64,000 nt of DNA from Siphonodentalium dalli. Its lineage: Eukaryota; Mollusca; Scaphopoda; Gadilida; Siphonodentaliidae. The DNA lies in contig CP136068.1 in assembly GCA_032622095.1 (NCBI GenBank), positions 741,607 through 805,606 on the forward strand, written 5' to 3'. Positions within the stretch are counted from its first letter, which is position 1. Each line of letters begins with the position of its first letter. The position numbers and the translations under genes are program-made. Shown in pieces: positions 16,598-26,252 of the stretch. The notes under the pieces are model-generated. The model did not search any database. It was not told the DNA's origin and worked only from the letters and a program-made list of their open reading frames with translations.

Positions 16598-18673
16598 ATG
16601 TATGTGGTGAGGATACCTATATATGTATGTGGTGGGGATACCTATAGATGTATGTGGTGGGGATACCTATATATGTATCTGGTGTTGATACCTATATATG
16701 TATGTGGTGAGGATACCTATATATGTGTGTGGTGGGAATACCTATATATGTATGTGGTGGGGATACCTATAGATGTATGTGGTGGGGATACCTATATATG
16801 CATGTTGTGAGGTTACCTATAGATGTATGTGGTGAGGATACCTATATATCTATGTGGTGGTGATACCTATATATGTGTGTGGTGGGGATACCTATATATG
16901 TGTGTGGCGGGTATACCTATATATGTATGTGGTGGTGATACATATAGATGTGTGTGGTGGTGATACCTATATATGTGTGTGGTGGTGATACCTATATATG
17001 TGTGTGGTGGTGCTACCTATAGATGTGTGGTGGGGATACCTATAGATGTATGTGGTGGGGATACCTATATATGTATGTGGTGGGGATACCTATAGATGTA
17101 TGTGGTGAGGATACATATAGATGTGTGTGGTGGTGATACCTATAGATGTGTGTGGCGGTGATACCTATATATGTATGTGATGGGGTTACCTATATATGTA
17201 TGTGGTGGGGATACCTATATATTTGTGTGGTGGGGATACCTATAGATGTATGTGGTGGGGATACCTATATATGTATGTGGTGTTGATACCTATATATGTA
17301 TGTGGTGGGGATACCTATATATGTATGTGGTGGTGATACATATATATGTGTGTGGTGAGGAGACCTATAGATGTATGTGGTGTGGATACCTATATATGTG
17401 TGTGGTGTGGATACCTATATATGTATGTGGTGGGGATACCTATATATGTATGTGGTGGTGATACCTATATATGTATGTGGTGGTGATACCTATATATGTG
17501 TGTGGTGAGGATACATATAGATGTATGTGGTGGTGATACCTATATATGTATGTGGTGGGGAGACCTATAGATGTATGTGGTGGGGATGCCTATATATGTA
17601 TGTGGTGGGGATACCTATATATGTATGTGGTGGGGATACCTATAGATGTATGTGGTGGGGATACCTATAGATGTGTGGTGTGGATACCTATAGATGTATG
17701 TGGTGAGGATACCTATATATGTATGTGGTGGGGATACCTATAGATGTATGTGGTGGGGATACCTATATATGTATCTGGTGTTGATACCTATATATGTATG
17801 TGGTGAGGATACCTATATATGTGTGTGGTGGGAATACCTATATATGTATGTGGTGGGGATACCTATAGATGTATGTGGTGGGGATACCTATATATGCATG
17901 TGGTGAGGATACCTATAGATGTATGTGGTGAGGATACCTATATATCTATGTGGTGGTGATACCTATATATGTGTGTGGTGGGGATACCTATATATGTGTG
18001 TGGCGGGTATACCTATATATGTATGTGGTGGTGATACATATAGATGTGTGTGGTGGTGATACCTATATATGTGTGTGGTGGTGATACCTATATATGTGTG
18101 TGGTGGTGCTACCTATAGATGTGTGGTGGGGATACCTATAGATGTATGTGGTGGGGATACCTATATATGTATGTGGTGGGGATACCTATAGATGTATGTG
18201 GTGAGGATACATATAGATGTGTGTGGTGGTGATACCTATAGATGTGTGTGGCGGTGATACCTATATATGTATGTGATGGGGTTACCTATATATGTATGTG
18301 GTGGGGATACCTATATATTTGTGTGGTGGGGATACCTATAGATGTATGTGGTGGGGATACCTATATATGTATGTGGTGTTGATACCTATATATGTATGTG
18401 GTGGGGATACCTATATATGTATGTGGTGGTGATACATATATATGTGTGTGGTGAGGAGACCTATAGATGTATGTGGTGTGGATACCTATATATGTGTGTG
18501 GTGTGGATACCTATATATGTATGTGGTGGGGATACCTATATATGTATGTGGTGGTGATACCTATATATGTATGTGGTGGTGATACCTATATATGTGTGTG
18601 GTGAGGATACATATAGATGTATGTGGTGGTGATACCTATATATGTATGTGGTGGGGAGACCTATAGATGTATG
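16598..18673 (+). repeat. higher-order repeat: 1,096-bp period, truncated by the gap
   Basis: Segments starting at 16,598 and 17,246 recur 1,096 bp downstream at 17,694 and 18,342 with only isolated differences. The second copy runs into the N gap, so the number of copies is unknown. This is the shortest and apparently one of the freshest higher-order duplications in the array. Confidence 0.8.
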
Positions 18674-18773
18674 NNNNNNNNNNNNNNNNNNNNNNNNNNN
18701 NNNNNNNNNNNNNNNNNNNNNNNNNNNNNNNNNNNNNNNNNNNNNNNNNNNNNNNNNNNNNNNNNNNNNNNNN
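18674..18773. other. assembly gap (100 N)
   Basis: Exactly 100 N, the usual placeholder for a gap of unknown size. The satellite ends at the left edge and unrelated DNA begins at the right edge. Adjacency and distance between the two sides are therefore not established by this sequence. Confidence 0.99.
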
Positions 18774-19080
18774 GCTATCGGTTGCGACGCAGTTACTTCA
18801 ACTGTGTTCCAGAATGTATGGGGGCAATTGGCAATTTCTTTTCAGTTCATTTTCATTGTAAATGTGAACAGTTATTCTGTAGCATAAATTGCAGCCCTCT
18901 TAATTTACGTTGTTTGGCTTTGGCAATGTGCTACTGCAACCCTTTGTCTTGGCCCAGTTTGCTTCAGCATGCCTGATTACTGTAGCAAATTATGAGAACC
19001 GGTACTGAAATTGTGACAGAAAGTCATTTGGAATGAGAATTCGAAACTTGTGGGTAAAATATGCCCCGGCTCATAGCACA
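18774..19080. other. no recognisable feature
   Basis: Ordinary AT-rich sequence after the gap. I see no coding region, RNA gene or clear repeat here. Confidence 0.5.
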
Positions 19081-19475
19081 AGATTTAGCCAAACTTTTGT
19101 TTTCAATTTTCTGGTAAAAATACCTGTACATGGCTGCTAACAGCAACAGGCAACATCTCTCATCCGATCGTCACCAAACATAATATGGATTCACCATAGT
19201 GACATCTAAATGAGAGATTACCCCATCAAAAATCTGGTAAAAAAACATGGCTGCCAATGGCCATCTTGTTTTTACTCTTTGTTTGACTAAATCCTTTAGC
19301 ACAACCCTACATGTAACATCTCTCATCTGATCGTCACCAAACTTCATACCGGTATGGATCTTCAGGGTCACATCTTGATGGCAGCTATCCCATTTTTTCC
19401 GAATTTTGTTTAAAAAACATGGCTACCAGCAGCCATACTGGATTTCAAATTTGAATCAATCGGCATACCATGAAG
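19080..19475 (-). repeat. diverged minus-strand copies of the ~160-bp satellite
   Basis: Three times the sequence gives the reverse complement of landmarks of the satellite at 38,990-43,660: 'tttactctttgtttgactaa' followed by 'atcctttagcac', 'acatggctgcca', and 'catctctcatc(t/c)gatcgtcaccaaac'. It is more diverged than the main array and lies in the opposite orientation. Confidence 0.7.
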
Positions 19476-19602
19476 CTCACAATTATTGGTGAAATGTTTT
19501 GAAATTTAAGGGTACATTACTACATGTACTAGTATGTTTGCAGGCCTTTAGATTAGGCTAATTTGGGGACATTTTTGGGGGACCGAGGTGGTGGGTTTGC
19601 GA

Positions 19603-19891
19603 GGAGGGGGGGGGGGGGTACCCCCTAGTGACTATTGGGGGTACGGGGGTTTTCCCCGGGGAGAATTTTTTTAAAGTGAGCCTAAAATGGGGGCTGTCTG
19701 GTTGTTTATGAAGCATATGAAAGGTGGCCCCCATATCATTTCCTGGCAACTTGGGCTTGTTTCAGCATTCAGCAAGTTCTATTACCCTTACATTTTCAAG
19801 TTTTGTAGGTCACAATTTATTGAATATTGGGCAATTTTGCATAATTCCAGCACCTTGCACCCCACCCCACCCCCCCCCCCCCCCCCCCCCC
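19603..19891. repeat. poly-G and poly-C tracts flanking unique sequence
   Basis: A run of 13 G at 19,606-19,618 is followed by more G runs (ggggg, ggggg, cccc-gggg), and a run of 22 C lies at 19,870-19,891. The G-run cluster could form a quadruplex on the plus strand. Run lengths in such tracts are unreliable in assemblies. Confidence 0.7.
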
Positions 19892-19900
19892 GGGGTACGG

Positions 19901-20223
19901 TACTTTGCGATAATTACTTTGCGATATTATCTTTGACTGATAAATCACAAACAAATTTGCGACACTTACCTTTGCCATTGCAAAGGTATGTTAATTTGTT
20001 TGCAAAGTAATTAACAGTTTTTATCGCAAAGGTGATTGCTATTCTGTTATATAAAATTGCGAAGTAAAGATGTTTGCAATTTATCGCAAAGTTTTGCGAT
20101 TTATCAACATGTATTTTTAAATAGATATTTGGAAAGTGACAGGAGGGTTTTCAAAACTTGAATCTAAATTTGTTTGTGATTTATCATCAGTCAAAGATAT
20201 CGCAAAGTAATTATCGCAAAGTA
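19901..20223. mobile_element. foldback element with ~58-bp terminal inverted repeats
   Basis: The left arm 19,901-19,958 (starting tactttgcgataattac) is the reverse complement of the right arm 20,166-20,223, with only two small indels. The interior is rich in ttgcgat and atcgcaaa words, some in opposed pairs, so most of the 323 bp can fold back. There is no ORF. I could not define a target-site duplication, so it is a MITE-like or foldback element of unknown superfamily. Confidence 0.7.
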
Positions 20224-20689
20224 TGAAAGATGGTTGCGATTTATCCCAGATATACTAAAGCAAATTTTTTGTCAGAAACTGCCGCAACTGAGTTTGGGTG
20301 GGTCGGCTTCGGTGCTGGTATTCCAGTCCCTATGTTGTTAGTTTGATTTAAAATTTGGGAAAGTCGAAAAATTATTAAAACAAAAAAACAGCGGTGTTTG
20401 AACAGGATGTCAATACATTAGCTGACAGTGACACTCAAAAATCTTGCGCAAATGCTGAGCTGCTTTTTTGTCCATAGTAGTTAGTACCGTGTATAATATT
20501 GTTACTTCATTTTCAGGATTTCCAAATTAAACCAATGGAACTTTGGGAGCGCTTTGTTGGGTTTGAGTTTCTGGGTCAATAACAATGGCTGCATAATTAA
20601 GGAGACACACGTCTATGTATTTCATGTTTAAATAGTAGTTGTATCAGTGTATACTATATGTACATTGTTGTTTATTATTGGGGGGGGGG

Positions 20690-20940
20690 GGGTGGTGTCT
20701 GGGTTGGTCAGTTGTCCAATGAGCACGGTACCGGTCACCAAGCTGTAGGACCTGAGCTAGTGACTGACATGGGTTCGATTCCTATGTGGCGACCTCTGTC
20801 CAACTTCTTGCCTGAAGGAAACTTTCCGATCGGCGGAGTACATATGATATGTGCAGACGGTGCATCGTGACTACCTATTGTAGGTGACTAACCATAGATC
20901 ACATAGTTTCCATCAACAACAAATGATCTGGCCTCATTGT
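20690..20940 (+). mobile_element. tRNA-derived SINE-like element
   Basis: A perfect RNA polymerase III B-box core, ggttcgattcc, lies at about 20,772-20,782. An A-box-like stretch (ggttggtcagttgtcc) lies about 65-70 bp upstream, as in a tRNA head. A run of G precedes the element. The tail lacks a clear poly-A or short repeat, so the 3' boundary is approximate. Confidence 0.5.
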
Positions 20941-21002
20941 TATATCGCCTCAGTTGTGGAAAGCAACAAAACCCCAAAAAATATACTCAATGTTGATACT
21001 GC

Positions 21003-22568
21003 CTTTCATTTATTTATTTTATATTTGTGGTTTTACGTGGCTTCCTACAATTAAGCGATATCACAGCTAAGGCAGATTAATTGTTGGTAGAGGAAAACAT
21101 GTGTGCTACACTTAGTTGGGTACAATTCAGTACTTAAAAAAAAATTAAGTGATTTATGCACCATCTGCTCTCATGTTACAAATCACTGACCACTGTGAAG
21201 GTAGCCCATGTTTCCTCTGTTAATATTCCCATGTAGCCGGTGTTTCCTGTCCTTCCCATGTTATTATCATTAGATGAAGGTACACCGGTAGTCCATGTTC
21301 CCTCTGTTCCTCCCATGTTATTATCATATTATGCCTATGGGGGTCGGGCAGGGGGGGGTATTTTTTACGGGCACTTATGCGGGGGTGGGTCACTGGATGG
21401 GTGGTTTGGTCGATGGGACTAACAAACAATTTTTTTCTGCAACTCAGAACTTTTTTTCCTGCAAGTTTTTTGACTGTTTTTTTCAATGAATTTGGCTTAA
21501 AACACCTTAGAATAAGAGAAATAATGTAATTCTAACTGCTAAACTGACTGCAGGCAGTTATTGTGTTGTATTTTATTGCAAATTTTGAAATCCAAGATGG
21601 CCGCTGGCAGCCATGTTTTTTTGGCCGAATGGCCCCAAAATGACCCGTTCCTATTTACATGCCAATGTTAACATCCATGACAAATAGTATGCACGGAAAT
21701 TCATATTCAGCTGTTTACAGTGAATTCCCCCCGCAAATCTGCTTTAGTGTTAAAAGGGGGTGGGTGTCCAAAAATGGTCGGAAAAATTTGGACGCATGGT
21801 GGGTGGGGGTCCCAACAAGGGTCGAAAGTAAAAAATCAGCATACGTGCCTGAATGAAAATGTTTTCTGACCCCCCCCCCCCGGAGGGCATTTACCAGTAC
21901 AGGTAGTCAAGCGCTCTGTCTGTCCGAGCATATCACCTTGTAACTCGGGTGTTGATTATCAGAGCTTGTTATCTTTTGTCGTGGTGAAAGCACAGGTTGG
22001 TACCTACATTAGTTAGGCTAATTATTCAAGGTACCGGTATGTAACTTTGTTCCAAAATTTTGTTGTACGAGAAATGTCGATTTCATGACAATTAGGTGTT
22101 GGACATTGATTTTTATCTATAATTGTAGATGTATAGTGCAGACATTTAGCACCTGTGGACCTGGTTGAATTTTTCTGTGGTTCGATGGATCACAGCCATC
22201 CTCAAGCTATTATGTCATTTACTGGCATTTGTTTATAATGTGTAGGGGTAGATCGCTTGCGACCCCACCACAGTTCAATTCACACCAGGTTCTCAGCTTC
22301 AGATTACGTTGGCCATGTAATTTTACGATTAAACTGTAAATTCACATTACGATGATGTTGTAATTTTACGATAGTTTTTCTGTCATAATATTACGATCAT
22401 TTTGTAAATATACGATCAAATTTGTAAATGTCAGATTACGCTGATCTCGTAATTTTACGAGTTACTGATGGTCCAATTCCTGCCAACAGTTTCTGTCGTA
22501 ATATTACAATGAAATTTTTTTGAATGTATGATCATTTACATATACCGGTATGATTTTTGTAATTATGG
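21003..22568 (+). repeat. left arm of a large dispersed inverted repeat
   Basis: This 1.57-kb stretch is the reverse complement, at roughly 90% identity by eye, of 36,551-38,985. Shared blocks in mirrored order are the ttttacgtggcttcctacaa block, the cataggcataatatgataat block, a satellite-like aagatggccgc block, the poly-C ggagggcatttaccagtaca block, and the attacgttggccatgtaatt block. This arm lacks the 871-bp LINE insertion of the other arm and so preserves the empty site at about 22,185-22,200. No ORF of note. It may be one long repeat family inserted twice in opposite orientation. Confidence 0.85.
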
Positions 22569-22975
22569 TTAAATAATCATCAAATCCTACGAAAGATTAA
22601 CAAGCGGGCGCAAATTACGTTTACGTATCATCATATTACACACACACACAGATACACAGATACACACACACACACACAGACGACGGGTTTTATATATATA
22701 GATATGCACAAAACTCTCGACTGTTTAGAACTAAAACCCCGAAACTCACATTAACAAACCTAGCATTTTGTAATAATCCACTGAAGTCAAAAGACAATTC
22801 TAATCATATTTGTTGCATGTCCGTCGTCCGAAAACGCTAAAAGATACGAAGATACGACATATCTCATTAGCATATAATTAATATTAATATATTATTTACA
22901 TAATATTACCTCATTTGCATATTTAAATTGTTCCTTTTTTGGTGATTAAGGCGTGTTGTTTCCTTCATGAATACA
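22569..22975. repeat. (CA)n microsatellite and AT-rich DNA
   Basis: A CA-rich microsatellite with aga interruptions covers 22,639-22,680 and ends in cacagacgacgg, the same words that end the CA-rich spacer in the satellite at 39-42 kb. The rest is AT-rich with no gene. Confidence 0.6.
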
Positions 22976-22977
22976 TG

Positions 22978-23135
22978 TACCGCTATTCTCAAAGTAATTG
23001 ACCAGAAAAACGGGGTGATACCCCAGTCATGACCGCGGTGATACCGGTAATAAACGGTAGTGGTATCGAGACGGTCACGGCGGTGGAGTTACGGTATCGA
23101 GCGGTAAGGATACCGCGGTCTGATAGTGGGCATCG
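22978..23135 (+). repeat. CGGT-rich block, possible left end of a larger inverted structure
   Basis: The block begins ctcaaagtaattgacca and continues with many ccgcggt, ataccg and cggtat words. A similar block in reverse complement lies at 29,560-29,715, ending tggtcaattacttta. Similarity is clear at the edge and becomes motif-level inside. The two could be terminal repeats of a ~6.7-kb unit into which the LINE inserted, or two copies of one dispersed repeat. Confidence 0.45.
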
Positions 23136-23654
23136 TGTTAAATGTTTTGAATACCGCTGTGATTTTCATGGAACTCTTTGAAGGGATGCATTTAGTGAAT
23201 GTTCAGACAACGATTCAATTATAAGTGGAAAGATTTCCGTCGAGGCCGGAAGTAACCGATAGTTGGATTGCGCATGCTGACGACAATGTCACCGTTTGAT
23301 TTTAGATGCGAAATCGTGGTGTATCCTTGATAACCTCCACTTGTGACGTAATCGCAGTCGTGTGTACGTAAAAATCGTAGCTGGAAATGTCGTAGGATAG
23401 TCAATCACATGCTTTATTCGCGGTTTATTTATGAAAATCAGAGCAGGGGATACGGAATAAATCCAAAATGATTTGAACTATGTGGAATAGCAAGAGAAAT
23501 ATGATGATATTGGAAAATTATTTGGGTCACTCAGATAATTCTTACCTACCGGTACCTGTACCCTGCATCGCAACTAAAACTGATATGCATTCTCATGTAG
23601 GTTTATCATCGACCTATGTCTATATGCATGCATACGTTGATGGGTCAACATGTA

Positions 23655-23820
23655 TCTCTCAGGTGCCAAATAAACGTGCCGGCACGTTTATTAATTTGGA
23701 GCAAAAATACACACAATCACGCTTATTGTGACCCATCACGTTTATTATTTTTTGGGGGTAAATCCATCACATACTGTGACATTTATTCTTTTTTTGGGTG
23801 ATAAACAAACGAATATAAGA
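23655..23820 (+). repeat. AAATAAA-GTGC repeat block with near-perfect palindrome
   Basis: A palindrome centred on gtgccggcac spans 23,666-23,699, with arms reading ccaaataaac... and ...gtttattaatttgg. The surrounding block shares ctcaggtgccaaataaa and cattattctttttttg words, in reverse complement, with 29,085-29,215. A related box (gcacttttatttgg) recurs at 63.8-63.9 kb. Confidence 0.55.
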
Positions 23821-24490
23821 ATGGAACGAATCACGAGTGTGCTAATGTTAATACTAGAAGTCACAAACCACTAAATCAAGTTGTTTTAGTAGACTGAGAT
23901 GCGACATCGCTTCGATATAAAAACCTATTTTGAGAGTCACGGTTCGCCCAATCTTTTACTTCGTCTACTTTCGGTTTGTAATAAAGCGCAAAACGTGAAC
24001 TGGGCAGAGTTCACGGGACCCGAAACGATAGAAAAGATGGCCCATGGATCACAGGACTTATTCTACAATTAAAATGTTTTTGTTAACTCCACAATCAGTT
24101 CCATAATCACAATTTATAATGAAAAACGATGTGCCTCGAAAATAGGCAACGCGAAACCCCGAAAAAGCGCTAAAAGTTACCAGTTTGACTGAGTGTTTTC
24201 TGCATACAAATAATTTCATGATAAGCATTAAAGTATAATCCTTTAATATTAAGATATTTAAACAACACAGTTTCATACTTTTTCTGTTTTAATGCATTAT
24301 TTGGTGAGAGAAATGTAAAATTGATCGTAAATTCTTCGAAAAAAAATCAAATTAGGCTTAATGTAAAATTGTAAACTGAGTATGATTTTGGACAAGAACT
24401 TCAATCTACTAGTACATAAGTTTCAACCTAAATATATTAATCAATTTAATTATACAGTGAGTGAGTTACTTGAGTTAATTATCACTCTTT
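23821..24490. other. no recognisable gene
   Basis: AT-rich single-copy-looking sequence upstream of the retrotransposon. Several short ORFs occur on both strands but none resembles a protein family I recognise. Confidence 0.4.
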
Positions 24491-24515
24491 GATTGATTGA
24501 TTGATTGATTGATTG
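24491..24515 (+). repeat. (GATT)n microsatellite
   Basis: Six perfect tandem gatt units about 30-50 bp upstream of the probable start of the retrotransposon. It may mark an insertion site or the tail of another element. Confidence 0.8.
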
Positions 24516-24962
24516 TATTGGCAATGATAATAACACATATATAAATACAATAGATTGTTGATATACAGTGAGCAGTGCGCATGCGCGGAAGAGGAAGTCT
24601 TCGAAAATTTTCGGAAAGATTTTCAAATTATTTTTGCATAATCTACCTATTTTGTTTTACTATGTCAGTAATAAATTGTTTGTAGCTGATCTGAACAACT
24701 TGAAGCACAAAACTACGCCGACCCGATCGCCGAAAGACAAACGGAACACCGGTTTGAAAGTTGAAAAATAGCTATCCTATTTTCGTGGTATCAACAACAT
24801 CACGGCAACAGACTTTCGTCGAAAATAAATCTAAAGGTAAAATAGACGCTTCCAATCGTAACATCAATGATATGTCAAGTTGTATGTCAGATTGAGTTGG
24901 GCAGCATGGACTTGTCACCAAGCTATATCAACTCACTCTCCTGGCTGCAATTTTGACACTTC

Positions 24963-26252
24963 ATGAAGATTAAGAAGAAAATAGACCAGAAAACAAAGAT
25001 GCAACATATGCTGTACATGCCTGCTAGAAAATCAATGAAAGTAGAGAACATGATTTTATACCTACTATACCTTGCCATTCTCCTGATAATAAAATCATCG
25101 GACTGCGAAACAAATCCAGGTCCCCGGACTCCAAAGTACCCTTGTGGAATTTGCGAGAAAGCCACCAAATGGGGACAAGAAGCCCTATGCTGTGATGACT
25201 GTGACACCTGGTATCACGTGAAATGCATGGGAATGAACAGCCCGGTATATCAGGTCTACACTAACGCATCAACATCTTGGATATGCTGTCAGTGTGGAAT
25301 GCCAAAGTTCTCAACGACACTATTCGACCAGTCTTCATCAATATTATCAGAACAGGGACCGAGATCCTATGATTTTGACTGCGAATTGAAATCGCCCAAT
25401 ATACAAGACCCAGGGCCTCCAATGCTCAGTTCATCACCTAAAGATAACACCACTTCCAGTATTGAAATACCAAAAGAGATGCGAGTACTACTGGTAAATT
25501 TTCAGAGTGTGATGAACAAAAGAGATGACCTTGAAAACCTGTTGTCAAGCTCAGCGCCAGATATCATCATAGGCACCGAAACCTGGCTAAAACCAAGAAT
25601 CTTTAGCTCAGAAGTCCTGCCAGATAGTTACATCATAGCTGCAAGGAAAGACAGATCTGATGGCTATGGAGGTGTCATCATTGCCACTAAATCATCAATC
25701 CCATGCCATGAGATCCAGATAGAAAACTCAGAGACGAACAACAGACTTGAATTAGCAGCAGTAAAGATATGTTGCAAAAACAAACAGGAGCTTGTGGTTA
25801 TTTCCATTTACAGACCGACAGACGACAACGCTGAGTACAGTAAACACTTGTGTGAGGCCATAGCCAAGTTAGTCAAGCAAAACAGGCATGCCACCATCTG
25901 GATTGCAGGCGACACTAACCTCCCCGACATAAACTGGGAAAACCTAACAGTAGATGGAAACCAATATCAGAAGGTCATCAATAATGTTTTCATCGAAACG
26001 ATGCAAGACTGTGGAATGAAACAGATCGTCACCTTCCCAACACGAGGCAATAACATCCTAGACACCTTCTTCACCAACAAACCATCGTTGATAAACCTAT
26101 GTAAACCAGCTCCGGGATTAGGTGATCATGACATTGTCTTTGTGACATCAAACATCACAGCACAATACAAGGCACCAACAAGAGTTATCGCTAGCAGCAA
26201 GGATCCAGACAGAACATTTCAGATCCAACTACTCAGTGAAAGACGATATTGA
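24963..26252 (+). CDS. retrotransposon protein, N-terminal part: 2A-like peptide, PHD finger, AP endonuclease
   Basis: 429 residues. Residues 1-30 are basic and 31-43 are hydrophobic, like a signal or membrane segment. The 2A-like motif DCETNPGP follows at 47-54. A C4HC3 PHD zinc finger covers about 61-111 (C61/C64, C77/C80, H85/C88, C109/C111, with the W83 and W106 typical of the fold). After a linker, an endonuclease/exonuclease/phosphatase domain runs from about 173 to the end, with catalytic E206 in GTETWL, the GDTNLPDINW block (D317, N319) and the GDHD block with H389. The endonuclease nicks target DNA to prime reverse transcription. The frame closes at 26,250-26,252, while the RT continues in the +1 frame; both frames are open together from 26,146 to 26,249, so one inserted or deleted base there (or an assembly error, or recoding) separates the two ORFs. 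The ATG at 24,963 is the first in frame; in-frame ATGs at residues 13, 16, 19, 25 and 30 are alternatives. Confidence 0.88.
   Translation: MKIKKKIDQKTKMQHMLYMPARKSMKVENMILYLLYLAILLIIKSSDCETNPGPRTPKYPCGICEKATKWGQEALCCDDCDTWYHVKCMGMNSPVYQVYTNASTSWICCQCGMPKFSTTLFDQSSSILSEQGPRSYDFDCELKSPNIQDPGPPMLSSSPKDNTTSSIEIPKEMRVLLVNFQSVMNKRDDLENLLSSSAPDIIIGTETWLKPRIFSSEVLPDSYIIAARKDRSDGYGGVIIATKSSIPCHEIQIENSETNNRLELAAVKICCKNKQELVVISIYRPTDDNAEYSKHLCEAIAKLVKQNRHATIWIAGDTNLPDINWENLTVDGNQYQKVINNVFIETMQDCGMKQIVTFPTRGNNILDTFFTNKPSLINLCKPAPGLGDHDIVFVTSNITAQYKAPTRVIASSKDPDRTFQIQLLSERRY
25053..25124 (+). other. hydrophobic segment plus 2A-like ribosome-skipping peptide
   Basis: Codons 31-54 encode a run of hydrophobic residues followed by the motif D-C-E-T-N-P-G-P. 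This matches the conserved 2A signature D-x-E-x-N-P-G-P. In characterised 2A peptides the glycyl-prolyl bond is not formed and translation resumes at the proline, here codon 54 at 25,122-25,124. Such sequences have been reported at the N terminus of APE-type non-LTR retrotransposon proteins in sea urchins and other marine invertebrates, where some also act as signal peptides when skipping fails. Activity here is inferred, not shown. Confidence 0.8.

Larger units (their letters stand above)
1..18673 (+). repeat. 25-bp minisatellite/satellite array, >18.6 kb
   Basis: The whole interval is tandem copies of a 25-bp unit that starts gatacctatatatg and ends gtggtggg. Units differ mainly by single transitions at a few fixed places: tatatatg/tatagatg, gtatgtgg/gtgtgtgg, ggggata/ggtgata/gaggata and ggtggg/ggcggg. 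A minority of units are a few bases longer or shorter. The plus strand is strongly G-over-C biased (about 8 G to 2 C per unit), and the middle of the unit alternates pyrimidine and purine for about 14 bases. Because 25 is not a multiple of 3, a reading frame cycles through all three phases every 75 nt, and the consensus has no stop in any plus frame; this produces long but meaningless ORFs. The array starts before the window and ends in an assembly gap. Confidence 0.98.

Noticed and set aside
1-18673. CRISPR-like array
   Set aside because: Units are contiguous without spacers, and the DNA is eukaryotic.
1-18673. Telomeric repeat
   Set aside because: The unit is 25 bp and does not contain TTAGGG-type words.
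19687-20010. 107-codon ORF with a proline run
   Set aside because: It reads through the 22-C tract and into a foldback element; a chance ORF.
20690-20790. Functional tRNA gene
   Set aside because: The B box is perfect but no cloverleaf or acceptor stem can be drawn, and other SINE-like heads are present in the window.
24923-25207. Minus-strand ORF of 94 codons opposite the retrotransposon start
   Set aside because: It is the shadow of the 2A-PHD coding sequence.
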